This document shows positions 7,927 through 15,355 of a stretch of DNA of 64,000 nt, piece by piece. The translations under genes and the position numbers were made by a program. Under the pieces are notes generated by a model that worked only from the letters and a program-made list of their open reading frames with translations, was not told where the DNA came from and made no database searches. Positions within the stretch are counted from its first letter, which is position 1, and every line of letters begins with the position of its first letter. Origin of the DNA: a virus; IMG/VR virus record IMGVR_UViG_3300046517_002304, positions 248,001 to 312,000 of that record, one strand, 5' to 3'.

Positions 7927-8217
7927 TCATTCCGTCCCAAAAAACTGTTTTCGGGAAGACCAAATTTGTTCGGCAACCTGATCCCTGGTCATATTCTCAT
8001 GACAACTAAAAGTAAATAAAGGACTACATTTATTATCATAAACAACAAATTTCTTACATGATTTAGACTTACTGTCATAGCTCATTGCGCCTACATCACG
8101 AAGTAATTTATAACTATAAACCCTATAATTAAAATCCCAGTCAAGCGCCGTCATGTGAATGCTATATGGATGATCACCTTCTGGTTTATTCACAGATAAT
8201 TTTACTTCAGCTTTCAC
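7927..8217 (-). CDS. Family A paralogue (96 aa), GTG start
   Basis: GTG start overlaps the previous stop (GTGA). Head V-K-A-E-V-K-L-S-V ... D-H-P-Y-S-I; end W-S-S-R-K-Q-F-F-G-T-E. Confidence 0.75.
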   Translation of the reverse strand: MKAEVKLSVNKPEGDHPYSIHMTALDWDFNYRVYSYKLLRDVGAMSYDSKSKSCKKFVVYDNKCSPLFTFSCHENMTRDQVAEQIWSSRKQFFGTE

Positions 8218-8477
8218 GCATCACCATTTATTCTTTGTAGTTCTGCGGCTAAGTCATTAGCGTCCCAATATTTTTGACTATAAGTACCAACAATTATTTG
8301 CAATCCTGATAAAGATACATCGTACCGTTCAAGGATATAGACACCAAGATTATTATCTCTAATCCTTCCCTTCTTCTCGCTAAAACCAGAGAAAACATTA
8401 TAATAACCATTGCCAATGTATACCGCATAATACAAAGGCTGGTGATTAATCTTCCAATCTGATAATATTGCTTTCAT
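8214..8477 (-). CDS. Divergent family A paralogue (87 aa)
   Basis: M-K-A-I-L-S-D-W-K-I-N-H-Q-P-L-Y-Y; similar opening to 4703. C-terminus L-A-A-E-L-Q-R-I-N-G-D-A. Confidence 0.65.
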   Translation of the reverse strand: MKAILSDWKINHQPLYYAVYIGNGYYNVFSGFSEKKGRIRDNNLGVYILERYDVSLSGLQIIVGTYSQKYWDANDLAAELQRINGDA

Positions 8478-8782
8478 ATATGTCCTAATTCCATCATTCT
8501 TTTAGCAAGAATAAATGTAAAAGACTCATACTCATTTGGCAAATATTCCCCTTCCCAAATTGTATTAACTTGATCATCAAACACTCTCATTACATTACTA
8601 TTTCCATCACAGGCACCAATGCTATAATAAGCGCCTTCTTCAGTAATCCTAGCAAATGAATAAAACTTCTTATTAAGATGTTTATACATTATAAAAGGAT
8701 GATATTTTGACGAACTGATAACATCGTATTCAATATATTTTGGAAATTTAAATACAACATCAATACTAACATTGGCTTTCAT
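8474..8782 (-). CDS. Family A paralogue (102 aa)
   Basis: Start at M-K-A-N-V-S-I-D-V (8782), inside the last codons of the upstream gene (17-nt overlap). Ends I-L-A-K-R-M-M-E-L-G-H-I. Confidence 0.7.
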   Translation of the reverse strand: MKANVSIDVVFKFPKYIEYDVISSSKYHPFIMYKHLNKKFYSFARITEEGAYYSIGACDGNSNVMRVFDDQVNTIWEGEYLPNEYESFTFILAKRMMELGHI

Positions 8783-9059
8783 GTTTACACCCAAATGCCT
8801 TACGTTTTTTGTAAATATGCTCTTCTATTTCTTCTTTACTCATAGCCTTATAATCACTTATAGATAACGTTTTAGATCCAACTCCTTTATTGGCATATAC
8901 TCTTAAGTCACGGATATATCCTGTACTGTTTGGCTTTTGATAACCACATACCAATTCGTTAGTGCTCTCAAGATAAGCGGCTATTCTTCCTAAAGTTGGA
9001 CTATCCCTAAAGACATAACCGTATCGGCTACCAAGACTAAGTTTAACTTCTGCCTTCAT
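8766..9059 (-). CDS. Family A paralogue (97 aa)
   Basis: Start at the ATGA overlap (9059). M-K-A-E-V-K-L-S-L-G ... H-I-Y-K-K-R-K-A-F-G-C then an extra K-H-E-S-Q-C tail that is read across the next gene's ATG-AAA-GC start region. Confidence 0.75.
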   Translation of the reverse strand: MKAEVKLSLGSRYGYVFRDSPTLGRIAAYLESTNELVCGYQKPNSTGYIRDLRVYANKGVGSKTLSISDYKAMSKEEIEEHIYKKRKAFGCKHESQC

Positions 9060-9340
9060 TGTTTTAACCAATCTCTCTTTAATAATTCATTATGAACATA
9101 GTGAATTAAATGATCATGATTCGCAAATTTAGGAATTCCGTTGATTACTATATACTGCATATTATTAGGATCAGTTGAGCCATATAAACAGATTTGTTCC
9201 GAACCACATAAATGAACTGCTACTAGATTACCCATTACCCAAGGAGGTTGACCTACGTGAACATGTGTCTCTAAAGGAAGCACATCCTGAGCACAATAAT
9301 CAAATATCTTGTTTACTTCTATTTTAACTTCGGCTTTCAT
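9056..9340 (-). CDS. Family A paralogue (94 aa)
   Basis: M-K-A-E-V-K-I-E-V-N ... Y-V-H-N-E-L-L-K-R-D-W-L-K-Q. Middle strongly diverged (several His/Val). Confidence 0.75.
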   Translation of the reverse strand: MKAEVKIEVNKIFDYCAQDVLPLETHVHVGQPPWVMGNLVAVHLCGSEQICLYGSTDPNNMQYIVINGIPKFANHDHLIHYVHNELLKRDWLKQ

Positions 9341-9597
9341 GGTTTCTCCAATCCAACCGAGATTCTGTATTCATGTAGCTTAGCTCCTACTGCTTCTAAA
9401 TCATCACCTTTTATACTAAGATAAATCGGAAGGCTATTATCTGATTGAATAACAGCCAACATTTTCTTATTCACGTAATACTTGCCAACTATTGCCATAC
9501 CATCTTGAGATATAAACCATTTCTCGTTATTTTTAAGATGATAAATTACATATGGATTATCATTGTTAACAATGGATATTTTAACCGAAGCTTTCAT
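9337..9597 (-). CDS. Family A paralogue (86 aa)
   Basis: M-K-A-S-V-K-I-S-I-V-N-N-D-N-P-Y-V-I-Y-H ... K-L-H-E-Y-R-I-S-V-G-L-E-K-P. Keeps the aromatic-W-F-x-x-x-D/N-G turn seen in the 9.6-11.1 kb group. Confidence 0.8.
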   Translation of the reverse strand: MKASVKISIVNNDNPYVIYHLKNNEKWFISQDGMAIVGKYYVNKKMLAVIQSDNSLPIYLSIKGDDLEAVGAKLHEYRISVGLEKP

Positions 9598-9843
9598 TCT
9601 AATCCCTTTTTCATACGAAACTCATAAATGAACTCAGCTATTTCATCTAAATCACTCATATGAGGAGACAAATACACCGTCTCCCCCATTCCAACGTCAA
9701 CCTGTAGTGAGTTGTTTTCTTTTTTATACATGGCAACAACATGATGTCCACCAGGTTTGCAGAAATAAGTTCCGCCATCATATTGATAATACCAATATCG
9801 CGGTTCTTTTTTTTTCAAGAAAAACTTTTACTTCAGCTTTCAT
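9594..9843 (-). pseudogene. Family A member split by a frameshift at an A9 run
   Basis: From the ATG at 9843 (TAATG overlap) the frame reads M-K-A-E-V-K-V-F-L-E-K-K then stops soon after a run of nine A on the coding strand (9807-9815). One base fewer joins it to E-P-R-Y-W-Y-Y-Q-Y-D-G ... F-R-M-K-K-G-L-E, a perfect family A continuation. Either the gene is broken, it is expressed by polymerase or ribosome slippage on A9, or it is a homopolymer sequencing error. Confidence 0.75.
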
Positions 9844-10091
9844 TAATCTTCCCACCCTTGATTAAACCTGTACGAATACACCCATCTAGCAACTTCATTT
9901 ACGTCTTTTGACTTAGTAGGAACAAAGAACGTGGACCCATTTGATCGGTAGATCTCTATTCTTTTTTTATTCGTGTCAAACTTTGCCGCTAAGTTGTTGT
10001 TATTTTTATTAGTGAACCAATACAACTGTGGGAAATCAGTAATATTATACGGAGGCTTGTTATTAACAGTGATTTTTACGGTTGCTTTCAT
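9843..10091 (-). CDS. Family A paralogue (82 aa)
   Basis: M-K-A-T-V-K-I-T-V-N-N-K-P-P-Y ... R-W-V-Y-S-Y-R-F-N-Q-G-W-E-D. Start chosen at the ATG that overlaps the upstream stop. Confidence 0.8.
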   Translation of the reverse strand: MKATVKITVNNKPPYNITDFPQLYWFTNKNNNNLAAKFDTNKKRIEIYRSNGSTFFVPTKSKDVNEVARWVYSYRFNQGWED

Positions 10092-10336
10092 AATTCCCAT
10101 CCTTGCACTGTTCTATAACTGTGTAGCCAAATCCCCGCTTCATCTACGTTAGTATTCGACCACCCGACAGTAATATTCTTTCCATTTGGAGGGAATATCA
10201 ATAGTCTACTGCCTAAAAACAATTTACCGTATATAGAAGATCCATCAGGTGGCGCGAACCAAACTTGGCCTTCTGCAACATAATGTGCCATATACGGATG
10301 TTTTTTATTAATAAAAATTTTGATTTCAGCTTTCAT
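10088..10336 (-). CDS. Family A paralogue (82 aa)
   Basis: M-K-A-E-I-K-I-F-I-N-K-K-H-P-Y ... V-W-F-A-P-P-D-G ... W-L-H-S-Y-R-T-V-Q-G-W-E-L. TAATG coupling. One of a tight subgroup with 10336 and 10578. Confidence 0.8.
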   Translation of the reverse strand: MKAEIKIFINKKHPYMAHYVAEGQVWFAPPDGSSIYGKLFLGSRLLIFPPNGKNITVGWSNTNVDEAGIWLHSYRTVQGWEL

Positions 10337-10581
10337 TAACCTTCCCACCCTTGCGCTACGCGATAGTTGTATAGGTAGTTTCCTATTTCATCTATGTCTA
10401 CGCTTGATGTACCAATGGTAATTTCATTTCCAACAGGCGAAAACATTACCATTTTGACTCCGAGCAAGAATTTACCGAATACGACATCGCCGTTAGTAAA
10501 CCAAACTTGTTTATCAGAGTAATGGTACTTCTTATAAGGATGCTTGTTATTAATAACGGTGATTTCTACAGATGCCTTCAT
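10336..10581 (-). CDS. Family A paralogue (81 aa)
   Basis: M-K-A-S-V-E-I-T-V-I-N-N-K-H-P-Y ... Q-V-W-F-T-N-G-D ... Y-L-Y-N-Y-R-V-A-Q-G-W-E-G. The longer upstream frame is rejected because the family head and the ATGA overlap fix the start at 10581. Confidence 0.8.
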   Translation of the reverse strand: MKASVEITVINNKHPYKKYHYSDKQVWFTNGDVVFGKFLLGVKMVMFSPVGNEITIGTSSVDIDEIGNYLYNYRVAQGWEG

Positions 10582-10829
10582 GGTTGCTCCCATCCCTGCT
10601 CTACTCTGTAGCGATGAATCAAATTTCCTGCATATTCTACGTCCGTACACATAGTAGAAACAATGATGCCTCCTCCTTTTGGAGGACATATCACTATTTT
10701 ACTGCCCCAAAAGAGCTTGCCGAATACCTTGTTTCCGTTCGGTGACGTAAACCAGGTTTGGAATTCGGAATATTGAAGTAAACCGTACGGATGTTTTTTA
10801 CCAATTGTTATTTTTACTTCAGCTTTCAT
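10578..10829 (-). CDS. Family A paralogue (83 aa)
   Basis: M-K-A-E-V-K-I-T-I-G-K-K-H-P-Y ... T-W-F-T-S-P-N-G ... L-I-H-R-Y-R-V-E-Q-G-W-E-Q-P. Sister of 10336. Confidence 0.8.
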   Translation of the reverse strand: MKAEVKITIGKKHPYGLLQYSEFQTWFTSPNGNKVFGKLFWGSKIVICPPKGGGIIVSTMCTDVEYAGNLIHRYRVEQGWEQP

Positions 10830-11074
10830 TCCAATCCTTTTTTCAGCCGGATGAAATAAATCGCTCTGCCAACGTCATCTATTGTATCTTGCGTTTTAGT
10901 CTTAAATATCGCTACGGCCTTACTTTCTCCAAAGCAAGCATGCGCAACTGAAATTCTGGCGAAATATTTGCCGACTAATTTATTTTCATTATTTCTAAAC
11001 TCTATTCTGCGAGGTCCATCATAAGCCCATTTATATGGATGTTTTAGAACAGAGATAATTACGGACGCTTTCAT
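10826..11074 (-). CDS. Family A paralogue (82 aa), first gene of the array
   Basis: M-K-A-S-V-I-I-S-V-L-K-H-P-Y-K-W ... A-I-Y-F-I-R-L-K-K-G-L-E. Promoter-proximal copy, with GGTGA 5 nt before the ATG and the sigma70-like promoter just upstream. Confidence 0.8.
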   Translation of the reverse strand: MKASVIISVLKHPYKWAYDGPRRIEFRNNENKLVGKYFARISVAHACFGESKAVAIFKTKTQDTIDDVGRAIYFIRLKKGLE

Positions 11075-11083
11075 GATTTCACC

Positions 11084-11112
11084 ACAATACCATAAAACCC
11101 CTGTAGAGTCAA
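11084..11112 (-). promoter_or_regulatory. Sigma70-like promoter for the family A array
   Basis: On the minus strand TTGACT (11112-11107), a 17-bp spacer, and TATTGT (11089-11084), followed within 10 nt by the ATG at 11074. It is the only clear promoter before about 8 kb of coupled genes. The short leader leaves little room for other control. Confidence 0.65.
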
Positions 11113-11425
11113 TAGGATTTTTTCCTGGTATTTTTGGGAAAACCCCTTGTGGCGATAAAGGGTATTTCCTGGATTTTTTTGAAATGGCCGAATGCGGAAA
11201 ATGTCCCTGAATGTTTATTAAAATGGCAGGGTGCCGGATGAATATGGAACCTTTAAATACCCCTTATGTTTCTAAAGGGGCGGGGTACCGGGAAAATAAA
11301 AGATGAGGGGAATGAGGATGGCTGTCCTGGTGGCGTAGCCCCCCATCTTACTCAGACCCCCCACATGTTCCGGAAGATAATTTATAGCAGCAAGGTTCTG
11401 CTACCAGTTATCCCTAGAGCATGTC
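11113..11425. other. Gene-free stretch with GTATTT/CCTGG repeats
   Basis: About 310 bp upstream of the family A promoter. It holds loose direct repeats of GGTATTT and TTTCCTGG (11127-11190), homopurine blocks with GGGG, and one plus-oriented AGTTATCC near 11410. No gene is seen. It marks the switch from the AT-rich array to the octamer-rich region. Confidence 0.5.
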
Positions 11426-11647
11426 CTACGCTGCGGTAGGGATGAACTCCTGATACCCGCTCTGTCTATCCAACGCAACCGCTACCTCTCCCGCACTCAC
11501 CGTCAAGTCCCCATGAACCTTGCCCCCTACCAGCACCCGCTTGGTATCCCGCAGTCCCACACTCCAGTGGTGGCAGCAGGTCAGCCCGCTCTCCCTGTCC
11601 CGCACGTAGACCAGACCATTCGGCAGCAGCTCGGCAGTCAGCATCAT
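11426..11647 (-). CDS. Hypothetical 73-aa protein
   Basis: AAGGAGAG lies 8 nt before an ATGATG start. L-V-Y-V-R-D-R-E-S-G-L-x-C-C-H-H and L-V-G-G-K-V-H-G-D-L-T-V suggest a small beta-rich fold. Function not recognised. Confidence 0.65.
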   Translation of the reverse strand: MMLTAELLPNGLVYVRDRESGLTCCHHWSVGLRDTKRVLVGGKVHGDLTVSAGEVAVALDRQSGYQEFIPTAA

Positions 11648-11668
11648 ACTTGGCTCTCCTTACAACCA

Positions 11669-11899
11669 TTAAAGGATAACTAACTGATCCGTGAACGTGT
11701 TCAGCGTGCCTGTCCCGCCCGATGCCCGGTAAGCCTCCCAGCATCGGGCCGCATAGACGACTTGCCCCAGCGAAACGAATGGCAGCCTCTTGCTGGCTTC
11801 CCGCTGGAACTCAGCCGCCTGCTGCCGATTGAACAGGCGAACTAACTCAACCCCGCCGGGCACCTTACGCAAGGCAAGTTGCGACGTTATCCGCATCAT
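11669..11899 (-). CDS. Hypothetical 76-aa protein; octamer read as codons
   Basis: Start set at ATG 11899 (AGGGGG upstream). Helical, basic. The last codons Q-L-V-I-L are encoded by the octamer itself (TTA-GTT-ATC-C), so the motif is translated here instead of holding the stop. Confidence 0.65.
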   Translation of the reverse strand: MMRITSQLALRKVPGGVELVRLFNRQQAAEFQREASKRLPFVSLGQVVYAARCWEAYRASGGTGTLNTFTDQLVIL

Positions 11900-11996
11900 G
11901 GGCAACCCCCTTAATAATAAACAAACAGGTGAACAGGTGTATAGAAAGGCCCACCCGCGGCGTAGATTGAAACGCACGCGGGGGGCGGTAGCAGCT

Positions 11997-12062
11997 CTAC
12001 TTCCTCATTCCCTGAATGACCGCGATGACGCCCGCAAAGTAGTAGGGGGTTGCTTCCGTCAT
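11997..12062 (-). CDS. 21-aa peptide
   Basis: M-T-E-A-T-P-Y-Y-F-A-G-V-I-A-V-I-Q-G-M-R-K with the standard CTTACAGGAGAG ribosome site 5 nt ahead. The strong start signal argues for a real short hydrophobic peptide. Confidence 0.5.
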   Translation of the reverse strand: MTEATPYYFAGVIAVIQGMRK

Positions 12063-12108
12063 GTTACTCTCCTGTAAGAGGTCGGGGATACAGAAGGGTA
12101 GGGATAAC

Positions 12109-12372
12109 TCAGGTCGTAAAGGTTCCGTCCGCGAACGTCTGGAGAATCTGGACTTTCTTATCGTGGTTGCCGTCGTCGGCTTTGCGGTTAACCGTCAGTT
12201 CCGCCAGGGTCGCTTCTCCCGCGTTCTGATAGGCGGGAAGGAATTCCTTTACCCATTGCTTGAAGTGAGTCTCAGCGGCGTGTAGAGCGTGCCCAGGCGT
12301 AGCATCGTTGAAGACGACAATCCCTTGAACAATCTGGCGAACCATTTTGAGGACGACGTAAGAATAAATCAC
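12109..12372 (-). CDS. Hypothetical 87-aa protein, GTG start
   Basis: GTG start with TAAGGAG in the end of the upstream gene. First half beta/hydrophobic, then H-A-A-E-T-H-F-K-Q-W-V helix. Stop TGA sits in TGA-GTTATCC? the final codons end T-F-T-T just before the octamer. Confidence 0.6.
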   Translation of the reverse strand: MIYSYVVLKMVRQIVQGIVVFNDATPGHALHAAETHFKQWVKEFLPAYQNAGEATLAELTVNRKADDGNHDKKVQILQTFADGTFTT

Positions 12373-12381
12373 GATGACTCC

Positions 12382-12591
12382 TTAGAGGGCGGTATAAACC
12401 CAGCCTGAATCGGGCCGACTATTCCAACGGTCAATCAGCTTCAGGAAATCTTGCCGATTGTAACAGTAAACGGTCTTCTCTCCGTCATGGTTGCCGTTGC
12501 CGTTGTACCGAATCCAGTGGTAGCGAAATTGTCGCATGCCAATATGATCGTTGCGGGAATACCAGACGTTGGCTGACGAATCGTGTTCCAT
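12382..12591 (-). CDS. Hypothetical 69-aa protein
   Basis: Aromatic, Asn/His-rich (W-I-R-Y-N-G-N-G-N-H-D-G-E-K) with a C-terminal helix. Its stop lies inside the next gene's ribosome site, so the two are coupled. Confidence 0.65.
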   Translation of the reverse strand: MEHDSSANVWYSRNDHIGMRQFRYHWIRYNGNGNHDGEKTVYCYNRQDFLKLIDRWNSRPDSGWVYTAL

Positions 12592-12593
12592 AA

Positions 12594-12791
12594 CTACGCC
12601 CAGGGACTTGACTTGATACGATTTTCGGCGGCTCGCAAAACGGCTGGCGTGCCAGTAAGACGATGGATAACTTCCTTCGCCTCTGCCTTTGTCATGCCGC
12701 CGATCATTCCGAGAATGCCATCGGGCATGTTCAGCGTTTTGCGGGCAACGCGGAGCTGGTGCTTTTCAGGGATACTTAGTTGTCGTGCCAT
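12594..12791 (-). CDS. Hypothetical 65-aa helical basic protein
   Basis: First gene after promoter-like module 1. R-V-A-R-K-T-L-N-M-P-D-G-I-L-G-M-I-G-G-M-T-K-A-E-A looks like paired helices. Ends TAG-TTATGG, a degenerate octamer. Confidence 0.7.
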   Translation of the reverse strand: MARQLSIPEKHQLRVARKTLNMPDGILGMIGGMTKAEAKEVIHRLTGTPAVLRAAENRIKSSPWA

Positions 12792-12801
12792 GCGGGGTAA
12801 T

Positions 12802-12897
12802 GGATAACTGCTCCCCGGCTAGTTATCCATATCTTAGGTACAGGGGAAACTATAAGAGTTAATAATTATAGTATCAGTACTTTAGCTATGGATAACT
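12802..12897 (-). promoter_or_regulatory. Promo­ter-like inverted-repeat module 1
   Basis: Three octamers in alternating orientation: AGTTATCC reading from 12897, GGATAACT at 12828, AGTTATCC at 12809 (minus-strand sense). The outer arms extend into ATAGCTAAAGTAC and GTACCTAAGATAT. The loop is AT-rich and contains TATAATTATTAA. It lies between a terminator and the gene at 12791, so it is probably the operon's start region; an RNA switch is also possible. Confidence 0.6.
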
Positions 12898-12911
12898 TAG
12901 AGGATCTCCGG

Positions 12912-12941
12912 GTAACGAAAACAGGGGGGACTTTCCCCCCT
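12912..12941 (-). terminator. Rho-independent terminator
   Basis: G6-A/T-C6 hairpin followed on the minus strand by TGTTTTCGTT. Follows the gene ending at 12954 and precedes module 1. Confidence 0.7.
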
Positions 12942-12953
12942 AGTTATCCCTGA

Positions 12954-13205
12954 TTAGTATTCGTCGAAGAATCCGTAGTCTTCGTCGGTCCCCATTCCGG
13001 CGCTGGTCATGGCCGAATCGTGGTCGCCATCCATATCTTCGCCGGGAATGTGGTCGTCGTCGGTCTGCTCTTCGTCTTCCAGAATTCCGACAGAGAGGAA
13101 CAGGCCAGTGGCAGCGTATGCCCGTACCAGCTTGACCGCTTCCTCTTCCGTGGCGACAACGTGCTCATGGCTGGCATTTTGCGTGCGACAGACGACAACT
13201 GGCAT
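12954..13205 (-). CDS. Hypothetical 83-aa protein with acidic tail
   Basis: Start set at ATG 13205, with ACAGGAGAC ahead. N-terminal beta-alpha (M-P-V-V-V-C-R-T ... E-E-A-V-K-L-V) then a Glu/Asp-rich tail ending F-F-D-E-Y. Tail resembles those at 30963 and 43784. Confidence 0.65.
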   Translation of the reverse strand: MPVVVCRTQNASHEHVVATEEEAVKLVRAYAATGLFLSVGILEDEEQTDDDHIPGEDMDGDHDSAMTSAGMGTDEDYGFFDEY

Positions 13206-13254
13206 AGTCCTGTCTCCTGTAAGGGGGGTGCTGAATATAACAGGAGATGGATAA

Positions 13255-13467
13255 CTACGATTTGGCGAAACCGGCTCCGAGCGTCGTTTCAAATTCCCCG
13301 GCGGTCTTGCGGGTTTCGTGGTCCCAGATATAGCCGTAATCCATGTTCGGGCGATTCTGGAATTCGGCGAGGATACGACGGGCCTGTTCCATGCTTTCGG
13401 CGGGCAGAAACGAGATTGACGGCTTGCCCGGCGAAATTTTGCGATGGCCCACGACGGTGAGTTTCAT
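13255..13467 (-). CDS. Hypothetical 70-aa protein
   Basis: M-K-L-T-V-V-G-H-R-K-I-S ... E-Q-A-R-R-I-L-A-E-F. Its start is preceded by GAAAGGATAAC, complementary to the octamer 33 nt upstream, so the ribosome site may be hidden in a hairpin. The leader is nearly identical to that of the gene at 18009. Stop TAG-TTATCC. Confidence 0.65.
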   Translation of the reverse strand: MKLTVVGHRKISPGKPSISFLPAESMEQARRILAEFQNRPNMDYGYIWDHETRKTAGEFETTLGAGFAKS

Positions 13468-13519
13468 AATTCGTTATCCTTTCAAAAATCGGGTGAAACT
13501 TACAACCGACTACGGATAA

Positions 13520-13717
13520 CTAACGGCTAATGCTCCCCGCGAGAAATCGCGTAAAGGGGTTGTGTGTCGTTTGCTGGATTTCTTCGAGGTCGGCCTTTGT
13601 TTCAGCGGCGATTCCCGATATGCGGGCATTGTCGGCGGCTGACATTTGATTTTTGTATCGGCGGGCGATTGACGTTACCTGAGTCAATGCCCGCAAGAGG
13701 TCAATCTGATCCCTCAT
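13520..13717 (-). CDS. Hypothetical 65-aa helical protein
   Basis: All-helical (M-R-D-Q-I-D-L-L-R-A-L-T-Q-V ... A-D-L-E-E-I-Q-Q-T), stop TAG-TTATCC. Start overlaps the upstream stop (ATGA). Confidence 0.65.
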   Translation of the reverse strand: MRDQIDLLRALTQVTSIARRYKNQMSAADNARISGIAAETKADLEEIQQTTHNPFTRFLAGSISR

Positions 13718-13878
13718 TCTTGCATCGCTGCGATTGCAGCGGCCTTTCTAGTTCTCTGCCTACGCGGGCGGGTATCGTGAACGTGATGAGCGGTGCGGGT
13801 TTGATGACCGATAGCTACGTCAAGGTAGCCGATTTTTACGATCATCTTACGGGTTGACTTCTGTGCGGGGGTGTGCAT
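13714..13878 (-). CDS. Hypothetical 54-aa basic protein
   Basis: Start at ATG 13878, 10 nt after an octamer; the longer frame through the octamer (S-Y-P-L-E-I-M) is rejected. Arg/His-rich (T-R-P-R-R-Q-R-T-R-K), nucleic-acid binding possible. Confidence 0.6.
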   Translation of the reverse strand: MHTPAQKSTRKMIVKIGYLDVAIGHQTRTAHHVHDTRPRRQRTRKAAAIAAMQE

Positions 13879-14047
13879 AATTTCTAACGGATAACTAAGA
13901 CAGTCCGCACATTTTGCGGCTAAAGGAATTATCACGTTTAGGTGGCCTGAAGGAGAGCCAGGCATTCACGGCAACCCCGCGTGGGATTGGTTAACCCCAT
14001 GAATTGTTGTCCTATTATTCCCGACCCGTTTGCCGGTGCGGATTGTC

Positions 14048-14212
14048 TTAGGCGTCAACTTTCTTGATGTAATTGGATTCGAGATAAGCGTTTTTCATGG
14101 CATCCGTGTGGCCGTTGTCCCAGTGAATGATACACTCACCGTTGAGTTCATGCACCACGGTGCCCTTGAGGCCCTTCTCGTTTTGGAGGCGGTCACCCTT
14201 TTTTACATCCAT
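14048..14212 (-). CDS. 54-aa SH3-like protein
   Basis: M-D-V-K-K-G-D-R-L-Q-N-E-K-G-L-K-G-T-V-V ... W-D-N-G-H-T has the G-D-x-V / G-x-V-V / W-D-N-G layout of small SH3/KOW barrels. Start fixed by ACAGGAGTATACA. Confidence 0.65.
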   Translation of the reverse strand: MDVKKGDRLQNEKGLKGTVVHELNGECIIHWDNGHTDAMKNAYLESNYIKKVDA

Positions 14213-14249
14213 TGTATACTCCTGTAAGAGACAAGAGTTAAAGGATAAC

Positions 14250-14414
14250 TCAGGCGGCACGCAATTCTTCAGCAACGCAGCCCTCTTCGTCGCCGTTATC
14301 CCATTGGACAGCGTAAATGCCGATGAAATTTCCCGGCACTCTGGCTACAATTTCGCCCCGCTTTGTTCCGTAATAATCCGTTACCCGTTGGCCGACTTCA
14401 AAAACGTATTGCAT
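14250..14414 (-). CDS. 54-aa SH3-like protein
   Basis: M-Q-Y-V-F-E-V-G-Q-R-V-T-D-Y-Y-G-T-K-R-G-E-I-V-A-R ... W-D-N-G-D-E-E-G. Paralogous in layout to 14048. CGGAG six bases before the ATG. Stop TGA-GTTATCC. Confidence 0.65.
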   Translation of the reverse strand: MQYVFEVGQRVTDYYGTKRGEIVARVPGNFIGIYAVQWDNGDEEGCVAEELRAA

Positions 14415-14536
14415 ATTTGCTCCGAGGGTGCTGGTCGTAGCGAGACGTTTACGCCCCATCTACTTTAATTCCCCCCACGTTGGAGTCCAGCGTTGCAGCG
14501 CTTACCCAATGGCGGGAGAAACTACAATCAGCGTTC

Positions 14537-14671
14537 CTAGGGATTACCCAGAAAAGTGAGAACATAGTAAACGAACGCGAAGAATCCGAAAATCAAGCTG
14601 CCGAATACGCCGCAGAAAACGGCCATTTCGGCGAATGGGACAATCCACTTGTCAACGAAGCGGTCCATCAT
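14537..14671 (-). CDS. 44-aa single-pass membrane protein
   Basis: M-M-D-R-F-V-D-K-W-I-V-P-F then a hydrophobic helix ending L-T-F-L-G-N-P. GAGGGG precedes ATGATG. An opposite-strand frame here (14480-14695) is taken as its shadow. Confidence 0.65.
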   Translation of the reverse strand: MMDRFVDKWIVPFAEMAVFCGVFGSLIFGFFAFVYYVLTFLGNP

Positions 14672-14687
14672 GCCCCTCAAAGGATAA

Positions 14688-15071
14688 CTAACTGACGGTG
14701 TTGACGGTGATCGTCTTACGTCGCTTGCCGTTGAACGGGAGCAAGGTCACGAGAAATTCGTTGTGCCGCACGCCGCGAATGGAGTCAATAAAACCGCGAT
14801 GCTTGTTGTAGTAGAAGAGCCCGCCCTCAGACAGCTTTGCCATGAGCTGGCCGTTTGTCAGATTGCCGGGGGTCGGTTTGTTGCCGTCGTCGTTAATCAG
14901 CTTGACGATTTTCGGGATGACATCGTTATCCAAAAGACATGCTGAATCGCAGCGACTTTCAACGTCTGTCGGGTAGTTACAAACAATGTCCAGACTTTCG
15001 CCATACCGCCCGCCGATTTCAGTAAGGCGGATAATGCGATTGTCGTTAGTGATTTGGTTGTCGGCTCTCAT
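14688..15071 (-). CDS. Hypothetical 127-aa protein
   Basis: Mixed alpha/beta: I-I-R-L-T-E-I-G-G-R-Y-G-E-S-L-D-I-V near the start, a beta/Lys-rich end (K-R-R-K-T-I-T-V-N-T-V-S). Stop TAG-TTATCC. Not recognised. Confidence 0.7.
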   Translation of the reverse strand: MRADNQITNDNRIIRLTEIGGRYGESLDIVCNYPTDVESRCDSACLLDNDVIPKIVKLINDDGNKPTPGNLTNGQLMAKLSEGGLFYYNKHRGFIDSIRGVRHNEFLVTLLPFNGKRRKTITVNTVS

Positions 15072-15105
15072 AATCGTTGTACCCTTTCAGGAACTAACGG
15101 ATAAC

Positions 15106-15345
15106 TTAGACCGCTTCCCCCCGACCGATCAGCCAATACCTATACTGGCCGTTCCGATATTCAATGACTGCGGAGCGGTCAATGTGGCTGGCATGGGTGA
15201 ACGCATGGTCGCGGCAATCGGCGAAACTGAAATCGGCAAGGCTTGGATTGACGACGAAGTAGTCAACGGCGATTGATTTGGGAGGAGCTGGCTTTGGCGG
15301 CGGGGACCATGAGCGGCGGTAGCCGTAATCGGTATATGGGTTCAT
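15106..15345 (-). CDS. Hypothetical 79-aa protein
   Basis: Pro-rich N-terminus (S-P-P-P-K-P-A-P-P-K-S) then H/D-rich core ending W-L-I-G-R-G-E-A-V. First gene after module 2. Stop TAA-GTTATCC. Confidence 0.65.
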   Translation of the reverse strand: MNPYTDYGYRRSWSPPPKPAPPKSIAVDYFVVNPSLADFSFADCRDHAFTHASHIDRSAVIEYRNGQYRYWLIGRGEAV

Positions 15346-15355
15346 GGTTGTTAAT

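Noticed and set aside
14480-14695. 71-aa plus-strand frame
   Set aside because: The minus strand holds a membrane protein with a ribosome site at 14537-14671.
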